Shown piece by piece: positions 39,961-49,778 of a stretch of DNA of 64,000 bases. The position numbers and the translations under genes are program-made. Origin of the DNA: Thiocapsa imhoffii (lineage in GTDB: Bacteria > Pseudomonadota > Gammaproteobacteria > Chromatiales > Chromatiaceae); assembly GCF_016583985.1 (NCBI RefSeq), contig NZ_NRSD01000002.1, positions 186,001 to 250,000 of the forward strand. The letters run 5' to 3'. Each line of letters starts with the position of its first letter. The stretch's first letter is position 1. The notes beneath the pieces were generated by a model. The model saw only the letters and a program-made list of their open reading frames with translations. It was not told the origin of the DNA and ran no database searches.

Positions 39961-40401
39961 GTGCCGCTGATCATCCTTCTGGCCCTCCTCATTGGCCTCC
40001 CCCTCATCGAAATCTATGTGCTGATCGAGGTGGGATCCGAAATCGGTGCTCTGCCCACGATCGGCTTGTCGATCCTGACCGCGGTCCTGGGGACATGGCT
40101 GGTTCGCCATCAAGGCTTCGGCTTATTGCTGCGCGTGCGGGAGATGACCGACCGCGGCGAGGTGCCGGCACTGGAGGTCCTCGACGGCGCACTGCTGTTG
40201 ATTGCCGGTTTCTTCCTGCTCCTGCCGGGGTTTTTGACGGACGCCGTCGGGTTCCTCCTCTTGATTCCACCCTTACGGCGTTGGATGGTTGGGCGTTATG
40301 TCCGCGTGCTTCCCGTCGGGGCGTCGAGCGAGTCGCGCGACGCAGGTCCCGCACAGGAGCGTGCGCGAATTATCGAAGGCGATTATCGACGCGAGGACTG
40401 A
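39961..40401 (+). CDS. fxsA: FxsA family membrane protein
   Basis: 146-aa inner-membrane protein; in E. coli excess FxsA relieves phage T7 exclusion by F plasmids. Four hydrophobic stretches (PLIILLALLIGLPLIEIYVLI, IGLSILTAVLGTWLV, ALLLIAGFFLLLPGFLTD, VGFLLLIPPL) are followed by a polar tail. The LPGFLTDAVG motif is diagnostic. The start is GTG at 39961, preceded by AGGAGACC. It lies upstream of groESL as in E. coli, a conserved neighbourhood. Confidence 0.92.
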   Translation: MPLIILLALLIGLPLIEIYVLIEVGSEIGALPTIGLSILTAVLGTWLVRHQGFGLLLRVREMTDRGEVPALEVLDGALLLIAGFFLLLPGFLTDAVGFLLLIPPLRRWMVGRYVRVLPVGASSESRDAGPAQERARIIEGDYRRED

Positions 40402-40827
40402 CGCGCGTTGCGCGGTGGCGTCGCCTCCCGCGCCTTCGCCGCGTGCTCAACCGCTCATGCGGGATGGGAACCGCGCAACCGACCCGTGAGTGCGCCGTTT
40501 CAGCTGAGAGCTCCAAGGCGGGCGAACCCGCTCTGACGGTGTCGCGCTCTGGTGTTCTCCAGGTCATCACGTCGCTGTCTGCTCGATCGCCAGCCGTGCG
40601 GTCCAGCTCCACGTTCCCACCACAACCACTCCCAGCCGTTCACCATCCGGTCGTGCGCGCCACGGCGCACGCCCGGACCAGCCGCCGCTCCCAGCCTGCT
40701 CGCCAGGAATCGATCCCCCACAGGCCATGAGGCACAGATGCAGGATCCGGCGCGACCCGCCCTGATCACGCCGCGGCCCCCCGGTGTGCATCGAGCGAGG
40801 ATTTTCGCCGTGAACCACCGCGAATGC
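40402..40827. other. intergenic region before the groESL promoter
   Basis: 426 bp without a supported gene. Several short open frames on both strands lack ribosome sites and motifs. The functional elements begin at 40828. Confidence 0.4.
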
Positions 40828-40855
40828 TTGACAGATGACGAGAAGGCTCTACTAT
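40828..40855 (+). promoter_or_regulatory. sigma-70 type promoter of groESL
   Basis: TTGACA (40828-40833), 16-nt spacer, TACTAT (40850-40855). It runs directly into the CIRCE element, as is usual for HrcA-controlled promoters. No sigma-32 type match was recognised. Confidence 0.75.
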
Positions 40856-40881
40856 TAGCACTCGTTTGAGATGAGTGCTAA
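40855..40881 (+). promoter_or_regulatory. CIRCE operator (HrcA site)
   Basis: TTAGCACTC, nine bases, GAGTGCTAA: a perfect match to the CIRCE consensus bound by the heat-shock repressor HrcA. It overlaps the -10 region and start of the groESL transcript, 69 bp before groES. Confidence 0.95.
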
Positions 40882-40949
40882 CAGAGTGTCCTTCGTCCGG
40901 TCGACTCTCAGGTACTTCCAATCCATACATCGCACGAGGAGATCGCCTT

Positions 40950-41240
40950 ATGAACATCCGTCCCCTGCACGACCGCGTCGTCGTTCGCCGCATGGAAGAA
41001 GAGCGCACGACCGCCGGTGGGATCGTCATCCCGGACTCCGCGGCGGAAAAGCCGATTCAAGGTGAAATCATTGCCGTGGGTAAGGGCAAGATTCTCGACA
41101 ACGGTGAGAGCCGCCCGCTCGACGTCAAGGTCGGCGACCGCGTCCTGTTCGGGAAATACTCTGGCACCGAGGTGAAGCTCGACGGGAACGAGTTCCTGGT
41201 CATGCGAGAGGAAGACATCATGGGCGTCATCGAGGGCTGA
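40950..41240 (+). CDS. groES: co-chaperonin GroES
   Basis: 96-aa heptameric lid of the GroEL chamber. Sequence marks: [33 protein letters not shown] with the mobile loop, [18 protein letters not shown], and EDIMGVIEG at the end. GAGGAG lies 8 nt before ATG 40950; an upstream in-frame start would read through CIRCE. groL follows after 76 bp. Confidence 0.97.
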   Translation: MNIRPLHDRVVVRRMEEERTTAGGIVIPDSAAEKPIQGEIIAVGKGKILDNGESRPLDVKVGDRVLFGKYSGTEVKLDGNEFLVMREEDIMGVIEG

Positions 41241-41268
41241 GGCCGAAGGATCAAGCGATCCTTTCTGA

Positions 41269-42966
<1,698 letters not shown>

Positions 42967-43007
42967 GCCCAGCCGCTGGGTCGTTCGATCCAGCCCAAGA
43001 GGTGACC

Positions 43008-43032
43008 AAGCCCCGCTTCGGCGGGGCTTTTT
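43008..43032 (+). terminator. intrinsic terminator of groESL
   Basis: AAGCCCCGC-TTCG-GCGGGGCTT followed by a T-run; a UUCG tetraloop terminator 42 nt after the groL stop. Confidence 0.93.
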
Positions 43033-43130
43033 CGTTGGTCTGGTACGGCTAGGTGGACACCAGTTCGGGGCCGCCACTCGCTCGATGGACTGGCTTCAGA
43101 TCGATCTTGGCGATTCGGTCCTGACGGGAG

Positions 43131-43808
43131 TTAGTCGGTCCAGAGCGCATCCAGAGCCAAGATGATCCGCGGGCATGCCTCGGGAGCCACGCTTGGCGAG
43201 CGGTGGATCGCGCCACGTTGCTCGGCGTGACCCGGCCAGGCGGTTCCCTTCAGGAGCAGGAGATCGAAGGGCGCGGCGCGCCCGCTCGCGGGAGAGTCCC
43301 CGGCCATCGTTGGCAGCGCACGGTGATCGATGCCAGCGGCATCCAACCATTCGGTGCCGGGTCCGCGCCAGGTACAGAGGAGTCTGATCCCAGTGCGGTC
43401 CACGTGCCATTTCGGACACATGGCGCGGTCGAGGCGCTCTACCCTCAAACCGATGCTGGGGCAGCCGATCAGGTCGGCGTAGAGCTGTGTCAGGAATCGG
43501 ATTTCCGCGGTGATCGCGGCGGCCTCCGGATGCTCTGGAAGCCTGAGACGATCGATTTGAGGGATGCCATCGGAGCTGACTGGAACCACGGCACGCAGGC
43601 CCGGCCAGGACTGAAACACAGGTTGCGCGAAGGCGTCCATGATCCGCGTGCAGGCACGGCGAGGATGATGGCAGATCAGGACATCGGATTCGAAGATCTC
43701 GCTGAGATCGGCGAGCCGATCGACTCGGCGGGTGCTCTGCATGGCCAGTGGCGAGGCAGCGTAGGCGACGGGGCGCATCGCGGTCGGGTGGGGAATCGTC
43801 GGTTCCAT
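43131..43808 (-). CDS. DUF1826 family protein, probably Zur-controlled
   Basis: About 225-aa protein of the uncharacterised DUF1826 family. Diagnostic segments: CPKWHVDRTGIRLLCTWRGPGTEWL (split here after residue 20 of the family motif: note HVD, GPGTEW), FDLLLLKGTAWPG and GAIHRSPSV; the His/Asp pattern suggests a metal or cupin-like site. A TTG at 43835 or the ATG at 43808 could be the start; neither has a clear ribosome site. A Zur-like box lies 63-77 bp upstream of the ATG. I recall DUF1826 genes recurring in zinc-starvation regulons, which this supports. It is convergent with groL. Confidence 0.8.
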   Translation of the reverse strand: MEPTIPHPTAMRPVAYAASPLAMQSTRRVDRLADLSEIFESDVLICHHPRRACTRIMDAFAQPVFQSWPGLRAVVPVSSDGIPQIDRLRLPEHPEAAAITAEIRFLTQLYADLIGCPSIGLRVERLDRAMCPKWHVDRTGIRLLCTWRGPGTEWLDAAGIDHRALPTMAGDSPASGRAAPFDLLLLKGTAWPGHAEQRGAIHRSPSVAPEACPRIILALDALWTD

Positions 43809-43870
43809 AACGGATCGATTTGGTGAGTTGGTCAAGGGTCTCGGAGGTTTAACTTAGAACGGAACAAAGA

Positions 43871-43885
43871 TGCTATAACATAACA
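43871..43885 (-). promoter_or_regulatory. Zur-like operator before the DUF1826 gene
   Basis: TGCTATAACATAACA matches 13 of 15 positions of the gammaproteobacterial Zur palindrome core TGTTATAWTATAACA. It is just upstream of the DUF1826 start, in an AT-rich patch. Zur binding is inferred. Confidence 0.6.
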
Positions 43886-44090
43886 TACAGGTTGACGTCA
43901 CGGAGCACAGTGCCGCATCCCTGATCGACCTCAACGCCCCAGATGCTCAGCGTGTTTCGGGCCGGCCCGAAAACCCCCTTAATGACTGGCCTATCAGCAG
44001 CGCGCTTCACGCCATCCGGTAGGTGCTTGCATGGAGTCAACGACGTGGTCTCGGATGACCGACTTGCATCGTCGGACTTGCATTATAAAT

Positions 44091-44109
44091 AAGAACGATT
44101 ATCATTAAC
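44091..44109 (+). promoter_or_regulatory. Fur-like box before the HemP operon
   Basis: AAGAACGATTATCATTAAC agrees with 14 of 19 positions of the Fur consensus and contains an intact GATTATCATT half. It directly follows a TATAAA -10-like hexamer at 44084-44089. Suggests iron repression of the two downstream genes. Confidence 0.65.
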
Positions 44110-44127
44110 TAAAAGGGGCGTCACGTC

Positions 44128-44400
44128 ATGACCCTCTTGGTGGTTTGGACTTTTTCCTATCGAGGCCGCCGCGCCAGGCTCCTGGGCGGTGTCCAGGAGT
44201 TGATCCTCATGCGTGATTTCGTTCTCGGCTCGGTTGCGGTTGGTGTCGTTTTGCTGGTGCTGATGGTGTTGGGCGATACGGTGCATCTGGACTCGGATGC
44301 CTCTCTCTCAGGGCGGCATCATGAGGCTGCCCTGGAGCGGATGAATGCGAACGTGGCAACACCGCGCGTGATGACGGCCCACGGAGGATCAGTGTCGTGA
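44128..44400 (+). CDS. small membrane protein upstream of hemP
   Basis: Up to 90 aa, family not recognised. A single hydrophobic stretch (FVLGSVAVGVVLLVLMVLG) is followed by a polar, His-containing tail (SGRHHEAALERMN). Two starts each have a good ribosome site: ATG 44128 (AAGGGG upstream) and ATG 44209 (AGGAG upstream); the latter gives a neat 63-residue single-span protein. It lies 18 bp after the Fur-like box and overlaps the next gene, so it is probably iron-repressed and part of haem or iron uptake. Confidence 0.6.
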   Translation: MTLLVVWTFSYRGRRARLLGGVQELILMRDFVLGSVAVGVVLLVLMVLGDTVHLDSDASLSGRHHEAALERMNANVATPRVMTAHGGSVS

Positions 44401-44681
44401 TGCGTGCGATTGAGCGGCGTCAGCGCCATCCCCGGCCCGCCCAACCGACCCGATTGATCCCGACCGATCCGGCTTCAGCCGTGGCCGCGTCCTCCCTGGT
44501 GCAGCATGCCGTCTATAGCGCAGAGCTGTTCGATCCAGGGGGTGAGCTGCCGATTTTGCATCGTGGCCGGCTGTATCGACTGCGCTTGGGACCGGAGGGC
44601 GAACTCGAATTGGTGGGACCAGCCGCCATGGCGACGGGACAGCGTCATCTTGTCAGCAATCGGGGCCGCCGCAGCGACTGA
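44397..44681 (+). CDS. hemP: hemin uptake protein HemP-like
   Basis: 94-aa protein whose middle, SAELFDPGGELPILHRGRLY then RLRLGPEGELEL, follows the HemP pattern (HxGxxYRLRxTxxGKLxL); HemP proteins are usually 40-80 aa and sit in Fur-controlled haem uptake operons. The N-terminal 35 residues are Arg/Pro/Ala-rich and the final lysine-rich end of other HemP proteins is replaced by GPAAMATGQRHL. GGAGGA lies upstream of GTG 44397/ATG 44400; both overlap the previous gene. The Fur-like box at 44091 supports the call; no haem receptor or ABC transporter is nearby. Confidence 0.7.
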   Translation: MMRAIERRQRHPRPAQPTRLIPTDPASAVAASSLVQHAVYSAELFDPGGELPILHRGRLYRLRLGPEGELELVGPAAMATGQRHLVSNRGRRSD

Positions 44682-44778
44682 GCAAGGTGCTCCAGGGCCT
44701 CCGTCGCCCTGGCGATCGACTGTTACCCCTGGTACGGATCGGGTTGAAATGCGCGGGCAACCCGCCTAACTGGGCGGG

Positions 44779-46032
44779 ATGAGCACTGTTCATCACCCCA
44801 ATTGGGAGCCTGTCGCCGCGCTCACGCGCGATGCTGGGCTGGCACGCCTCGCGGAGTTTCTGCCGCATGTAGCCACCTACGGACGCGTGCGTAACCGTGC
44901 CATCCCACCCTACGACGAGGTGTCGCGCCTGTCGGTCCATCTGCGTTATCGCCTGCTGCTGGAACCCGAAGTGATTGCGGCGGTGTGGGAGGCTCATGCC
45001 CCTGCCACGGTCGAGAAATTCGTCTCCGAGGTCTTGTGGCGAACCTATTGGAAAGGCTGGCTCGAACTGCGCCCGCACCTCTGGAACCAATACCTCGAGC
45101 AAGTCGAGCGCGATGCCGAGTCACTGACAGGCACGGCGTCGCTACGCTATGCCGAGGCCACGGACGGGCGCACCGGCATCGCCTGTTTTGATACCTGGGT
45201 GCGGGAACTGATGGTCACCGGTTATCTGCACAACCATGTGCGCATGTGGTTCGCCAGCATTTGGATCTTTACCTTACGTTTGCCTTGGAGCCTCGGGGCA
45301 GCCTTTTTCCTCCGCCATTTGCACGACGGCGATCCCGCCTCCAATACCTTGTCTTGGCGCTGGGTAGCGGGGTTGCACACGCGCGGCAAGCATTACCTCG
45401 CCCGTGCCGAGAACATCGCCCGCTATACCGACGGGCGCTTCAATCCCAAGGGTGAACTCGATGAGCAGGCTCTCCCCGTCAGTGAGCCGCCGTGGGATCA
45501 CCTACCGCGACCACTGCCGGTGTGCCCGGAGCCGCTCTGGGATCAACCCAGCGCACTGCTGGTGACGCCCGAGGATCTGACGCCAGAACTTTCCGTGCTG
45601 GCGGCGCACCGGTATCGCGGCATTGCGGGTGGTTGGAATGCCACCATTAACGTGACCCTGGCGTTGGCGCCACCCGTGATTGACCGGGCGCAGAGCGCGC
45701 TCGCTGACGCCTTGGCACGCTCGGAGGCGCATGGCTCAGTGCCGATACATCGACTCGATGCCTCCGACTGGCTCGCGGATGTCGAGAACTGGGCGCGTGG
45801 GCTAGGGGTGCGGCAGATCGTGACTCTGGTGACGCCAGTCGGACCCTGGAGGACCTGTCTGAACCAGCTTACAACCCGGCTCGCCGTGCACGGGATCCAA
45901 CTGCTGCAGGTCCGTCGCCGTTGGGATGACCGACTCTGGCCCGCAGCGACCCATGGCTTCTTTCGCTTCCGCGATCATGCCCAAGGGCGCGCCGATCTGT
46001 CACGTCTGGTGTCGGAGTCTCGCTCGGTATGA
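44779..46032 (+). CDS. photolyase-like FAD-binding protein with rearranged domain order
   Basis: 417-aa flavoprotein. The N-terminal ~240 residues match the FAD-binding half of the photolyase/cryptochrome family (FVSEVLWRTYWKGWLELRP, HNHVRMWFASIWIF, FFLRHLHDGDPASNTLSWRW, GLHTRGKHYLARAENI). The usual N-terminal alpha/beta antenna domain is missing in front, while the C-terminal ~150 residues (IVTLVTPVGPWRTCL, IQLLQVRRRWDDRLWPAATH, GFFRFRD) look like a Rossmann-type domain, so the order appears permuted. Substrate unknown: DNA repair, redox or light signalling. It overlaps the next photolyase gene by 4 bp (ATGA). Confidence 0.82.
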   Translation: MSTVHHPNWEPVAALTRDAGLARLAEFLPHVATYGRVRNRAIPPYDEVSRLSVHLRYRLLLEPEVIAAVWEAHAPATVEKFVSEVLWRTYWKGWLELRPHLWNQYLEQVERDAESLTGTASLRYAEATDGRTGIACFDTWVRELMVTGYLHNHVRMWFASIWIFTLRLPWSLGAAFFLRHLHDGDPASNTLSWRWVAGLHTRGKHYLARAENIARYTDGRFNPKGELDEQALPVSEPPWDHLPRPLPVCPEPLWDQPSALLVTPEDLTPELSVLAAHRYRGIAGGWNATINVTLALAPPVIDRAQSALADALARSEAHGSVPIHRLDASDWLADVENWARGLGVRQIVTLVTPVGPWRTCLNQLTTRLAVHGIQLLQVRRRWDDRLWPAATHGFFRFRDHAQGRADLSRLVSESRSV

Positions 46033-47597
46033 ACGGCATCCAACTGCTGTGGTTCAAGCGTGACCTGCGCGTGCACGACCACACCGCCCTGGTCGAGGCT
46101 TCCCGTCGCGGGATCGTTCTGCCACTCTACATCATCGAGCCCGATTATTGGGCCCAGCCGGACGTCTCGGGACGTCATTGGGCCTTCGCTCGCGAGTGCT
46201 TGGACGGGCTGCGGAAAGAATTGGCGGCCTTGGGTCAGCCCCTGATCGTGCAGGTCGGTGAGGCGGTGACGGTGCTGAACCGGCTCTTGCAGCAGCAGCC
46301 GATCGAGGCGGTCTGGTCGCATGAGGAGACCGGCAACGACTGGACCTATCGGCGCGACCAAGCCGTCGGTGAGTGGCTCCGATCCCAGGGTGTGCCCTGG
46401 CATGAAGTGCCGCGGCATGGCGTGGTGCGGCGTTTGAAAACGCGCAATCAGTGGTCCCGCATCTGGGAGCAGCGGATGCGCGCCCCCTTGGAGCCGCCAC
46501 CTGTTCTGCGTCCGCTCGCTGTGCTGGTCGACCACGAGATGGTCGACGCACTGCCCGAGGCGCGGGAACTCGGCCTGGTTGATGATCCTTGCCCCGGGCG
46601 ACAGTGCGGTGGTCGGTCCGCCGGTGTTGCTCTGCTCGAGGGCTTTCTCGGTGCACGCGGTGAGTCCTACCACCTTGAGATGTCGAGCCCCCTGACGGCC
46701 TTCGAATCCTGCTCACGTCTGAGCCCGCATCTCGCGTGGGGCACGCTTTCCATGCGGGAGGTCGTGCAGGCCACGCGCTACCGTCGCCAGCAAATCGCGG
46801 ACCTCGGGCGCAAGGGTGAACGTGGCACCTGGGCGAAGGCGCTCGCGGCGTTCGAAGGGCGGCTGCATTGGCATTGTCACTTCATGCAGAAGCTCGAGAG
46901 TGAACCGCGGATCGAGTTCGAGAACCTCCATCGCGCCTGCGATGGGCTGCGCGATCCCCAGCCCGATGCGGACCGGCTCGTGGCTTGGAGCCAAGGCTTG
47001 ACTGGTTTTCCGTTCGTCGACGCCTGTATGCGGGCATTGCGTGAAACCGGCTGGATCAACTTTCGGATGCGCGCCATGCTGATGTCATTCAGTTCCTACC
47101 ATCTGTGGCTGCATTGGCGCGAACCCGGCTTGCATCTGGCGCGTGTCTTCACCGACTACGAGCCGGGGATCCATTGGCCTCAGGTGCAGATGCAGTCTGG
47201 AACGACCGGCATCAACACCCTGCGAATCTACAACCCGGTGAAGCAATCCCAGGATCAGGATCCGCACGGCGAGTTCATTCGTCGTTGGGTTCCTGAATTG
47301 GCGGGGGTGCCCGATGCACGCATCCATACTCCCTGGATGCTCTCGAGCACCGAGCAAGACACCTATGGCTGTCGCATCGGCCATGATTATCCGGATCGGC
47401 TGCTCGATCATGAAGCCGCCGCGCGCGCGGCGCGCCGCCGCTTCGGGGCGATCCGTCGTACCCCCGAGTCACGCGCGGAGCGTGAGGCGATCTTCCTCGC
47501 GCACGGCAGCCGTCGGCGCGGGGCGGGGCGCGCGGCAGGGCCGCGTCGGGCACGCATGACTGGAGGAACGATGGGTCCTGACGAGCCAACCGCATGA
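46029..47597 (+). CDS. cryptochrome/deoxyribodipyrimidine photolyase family protein
   Basis: 522-aa flavoprotein with the ordinary domain order. The N-terminal antenna domain starts [20 protein letters not shown] and includes [19 protein letters not shown]; the FAD domain has [54 protein letters not shown], and [18 protein letters not shown], the flavin pocket with [14 protein letters not shown]. It may repair cyclobutane dimers or be a (6-4)/cryptochrome-like member; I cannot separate these by eye. The C-terminus is an Arg/Gly-rich tail. The following DUF2256 gene overlaps its stop. Confidence 0.9.
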   Translation: MNGIQLLWFKRDLRVHDHTALVEASRRGIVLPLYIIEPDYWAQPDVSGRHWAFARECLDGLRKELAALGQPLIVQVGEAVTVLNRLLQQQPIEAVWSHEETGNDWTYRRDQAVGEWLRSQGVPWHEVPRHGVVRRLKTRNQWSRIWEQRMRAPLEPPPVLRPLAVLVDHEMVDALPEARELGLVDDPCPGRQCGGRSAGVALLEGFLGARGESYHLEMSSPLTAFESCSRLSPHLAWGTLSMREVVQATRYRRQQIADLGRKGERGTWAKALAAFEGRLHWHCHFMQKLESEPRIEFENLHRACDGLRDPQPDADRLVAWSQGLTGFPFVDACMRALRETGWINFRMRAMLMSFSSYHLWLHWREPGLHLARVFTDYEPGIHWPQVQMQSGTTGINTLRIYNPVKQSQDQDPHGEFIRRWVPELAGVPDARIHTPWMLSSTEQDTYGCRIGHDYPDRLLDHEAAARAARRRFGAIRRTPESRAEREAIFLAHGSRRRGAGRAAGPRRARMTGGTMGPDEPTA

Positions 47598-47752
47598 GCC
47601 ACCGCAAAGTACATCTGCCGGCCAAGGTCTGCGTGATCTGCCAGCGCCCCTTTACGTGGCGCAAACGCTGGGCGTCCTGTTGGGATCAGGTGCGCTATTG
47701 CTCGGATGCATGCCGGGGGCGCCGTCGCCTGTCCCGAGGCCAGAGGGACTGA
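47594..47752 (+). CDS. DUF2256 small zinc-ribbon protein
   Basis: 52-aa protein starting within the photolyase stop codon (ATGA). It reads [19 protein letters not shown] then [13 protein letters not shown]: four cysteines as C-x2-C and C-x3-C, with the strongly conserved RPFTWRKKW block of DUF2256. Genes of this family are typically found beside cryptochrome/photolyase genes. Function unknown; a zinc ribbon that binds nucleic acid is possible. Its frame continues open after the TGA stop (next entry). Confidence 0.88.
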   Translation: MSHRKVHLPAKVCVICQRPFTWRKRWASCWDQVRYCSDACRGRRRLSRGQRD

Positions 47753-48004
47753 ATCAGCCTCGCTGGCAAGGGCTGCTTCGCACGCAAGCACGACGATCGA
47801 GCCGAGCGCCGGTTTTGGTGGCGGCTGGAGCCGTCTCGCCTGGAATGGATCGCCGAGTTGCGTTGGCAGGCCATTTTTTTTGCGCAACGCTTGCCGAATC
47901 TGCCGGAGCGCTTGCTGACCCCCGCCTGGTATCGGCTGAAATACCGGTCGTTACGCCAGGCGTGGTGCGAGCGACGGGGGCGGAAGGCGACGATGACGCC
48001 TTGA
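47753..48004 (+). other. open coding-like stretch in frame after the DUF2256 stop
   Basis: 84 codons in the same frame as DUF2256, after its TGA, with no ATG, GTG or TTG near the front. The conceptual product is protein-like and rich in Trp, Arg and Leu (AERRFWWRLEPSRLEWIAEL, RWQAIFFAQRLPNLPERLL, PAWYRLKYRSLRQAW). It could be the tail of a longer DUF2256 fusion cut by a nonsense mutation, a product of TGA read-through, or a gene with a rare start. No family recognised. Confidence 0.35.
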
Positions 48005-48015
48005 CGTCAGCCGCC

Positions 48016-49590
48016 TCAGGCGCGCACCACCTCGATGGATCGCCCGTGCGGACTCAGCGTCGTGCTGCTCGCGGTGCGCTCGGCCATCGGCGGTTGATCA
48101 GCGCGCCGGTCGAAGATCACCAGCCAGCCTGAGTCCAACCCGAGGCCAGCCAGATAGCCGTCCAGTTGCTCCAGCCCCTCGGCCAGCGGATCCGGTGCGC
48201 CGTCGCGCCAGACCTTCAGCTCCATCCCCAGGGTGACCGCGCCATAGCGTAGGCACAGATCCATCCGCCCCATGCCGATGGCGTATTCGCGCTCCAGGGT
48301 GCCGCCGCCGTTGATCACCCGATGCAGAAAGGCCATCAACACCAGATGCGGGGCGATCTCGTGATAGGGCGCGCTGCGCAGCAAGGGCGCGCCGTGCTGG
48401 CGCCAGAAGGCGAGGAAGGTCTCCAGCAGCGCAGACGGGTTGAGCGTCCCGTCGGCGTTGAGCCAGGTCGGGGCAATGCGTGGCAGGGAGTCCTGCGGTC
48501 CGCTGGCCAGGGCGCGCGGCAGCACCTCGCGGTAGATGGGATTGGCGACCACCAGCCCACCCGCGCCGTCGCGCCGTAGCAGACCCAGATCGACCAGATA
48601 CTGGCGATCGTCCTCTGAGGCTTCGCCCGGCAGTGTGCCGGCGAGCATCGGTTCGATGACCCGCCGCACTCGTGGTTCCTGCAATTTGTGGGCGAGTTGG
48701 TCGAGATGGGTGACGCGCTCCAGGATCAGCGCCTCCTTGGCCTGATCGATCAGCGCCAGGGTGATGGGCCGGGTCCGATCGCGTCCCTCGGGCAGCTCGA
48801 AGCAGGCGCGATAGGCCAGGGCATTGACCAGCCAGGGTTGGCCTTGAGTGAGCGCCCAGACCCGGTCCAGTGCCTCGGAGGTGAAGACCTGCCCGGTCTC
48901 GGCGGTATGCTGCAGCAATAAGGTCCGCGCCTCCGCGGCAGTGAAATCGCCCAGGCGCAGCGATTTGGCTTTGATGTTGAAAGCGCTGCCACCGGTGATG
49001 GGATCACGCTCGGAGCTGGCATGGATACGGTAGTCGCGCAGGTCACGCACGCCACACAGGATGATGGTCTGGGGGAAGGCCAGCGGGCGCTGGGTATAGC
49101 CGGCACGCACCTGGCGCAGCAGCGAGATCAGGGTGTCGCCCACCAGGGCATCGACCTCGTCGAGCAGCAGCACCAGCGGTTGTGGACTGTTCAGGCACCA
49201 GCGTTCGAGCAAGGCGTTCAGCACCCCCTCGGGCCCGTGCGCCGGCCAGACCTCCTCGGTCCAGGTGTACAGCCGTTCCTCACCCAGATCACGCCGTGCG
49301 GCAGCACCGATGGCCCCGCAGATAGCCCGCATGCCGCGCGCCACATCCTCGCGCGCGGTCTGGGCGATCTCCAGATTGGCATAGACCGCCCGATAGCGCT
49401 CCGCGCGATTCAGATACTCGCCCAGCGCCAGCAGACAGGTGGTCTTGCCGGTCTGGCGCGGGGCATGAAGCAGAAAGTATTTTTCCTGATCGATCAGCTC
49501 GAGGATCTCGTCCAGGTTCCAGCGCGACAGCGGCGGCAACGAATAATGACGATCAGCGCGGATCGGCCCTTCGGTATTGAAAAAACGCAT
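48016..49590 (-). CDS. AAA-type ATPase with C-terminal PD-(D/E)XK-like domain
   Basis: 524-aa protein. N-terminal P-loop ATPase (residues ~15-290): Walker A HAPRQTGKTTCLL, Walker B LVLLLDEVDALVGD, sensor-like ILCGVRDLRDYRI and GQPWLVNALAYR, the AAA family often annotated as AAA-like domain or ATP-binding protein. The C-terminal ~110 residues have GMGRMDLCLRY, LGMELKVWRDG and LDGYLAGLGLDSGWLVIFDRR, a D...ExK pattern of the restriction-endonuclease fold seen in this family. Function unknown; such ATPases are common in phototrophs and mobile regions. GGAG precedes ATG 49590. It is convergent with the photolyase cluster. Confidence 0.85.
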   Translation of the reverse strand: MRFFNTEGPIRADRHYSLPPLSRWNLDEILELIDQEKYFLLHAPRQTGKTTCLLALGEYLNRAERYRAVYANLEIAQTAREDVARGMRAICGAIGAAARRDLGEERLYTWTEEVWPAHGPEGVLNALLERWCLNSPQPLVLLLDEVDALVGDTLISLLRQVRAGYTQRPLAFPQTIILCGVRDLRDYRIHASSERDPITGGSAFNIKAKSLRLGDFTAAEARTLLLQHTAETGQVFTSEALDRVWALTQGQPWLVNALAYRACFELPEGRDRTRPITLALIDQAKEALILERVTHLDQLAHKLQEPRVRRVIEPMLAGTLPGEASEDDRQYLVDLGLLRRDGAGGLVVANPIYREVLPRALASGPQDSLPRIAPTWLNADGTLNPSALLETFLAFWRQHGAPLLRSAPYHEIAPHLVLMAFLHRVINGGGTLEREYAIGMGRMDLCLRYGAVTLGMELKVWRDGAPDPLAEGLEQLDGYLAGLGLDSGWLVIFDRRADQPPMAERTASSTTLSPHGRSIEVVRA

Positions 49591-49778
49591 CGCCGGGTCT
49601 CCGGGGCTCGCGGGGCAAATGGAACGGGGCGTTCGCCCCGCGGACCGATTGATTTTGCGCTCAAGGTCATGAACGATTGACTGACCCGTCGAAACTCTAA
49701 CCGAAATGTTGGCAAGACGGACCGCTTCGATCGGTCATTGAACAGCCTGCCCTGGCGCCGTCTGCTCACTATCGAGCC

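Noticed and set aside
47750..47752. TGA of DUF2256 as selenocysteine
   Set aside because: No SECIS-like hairpin was recognised after it and DUF2256 proteins normally end here; kept only as a possible read-through or nonsense mutation.
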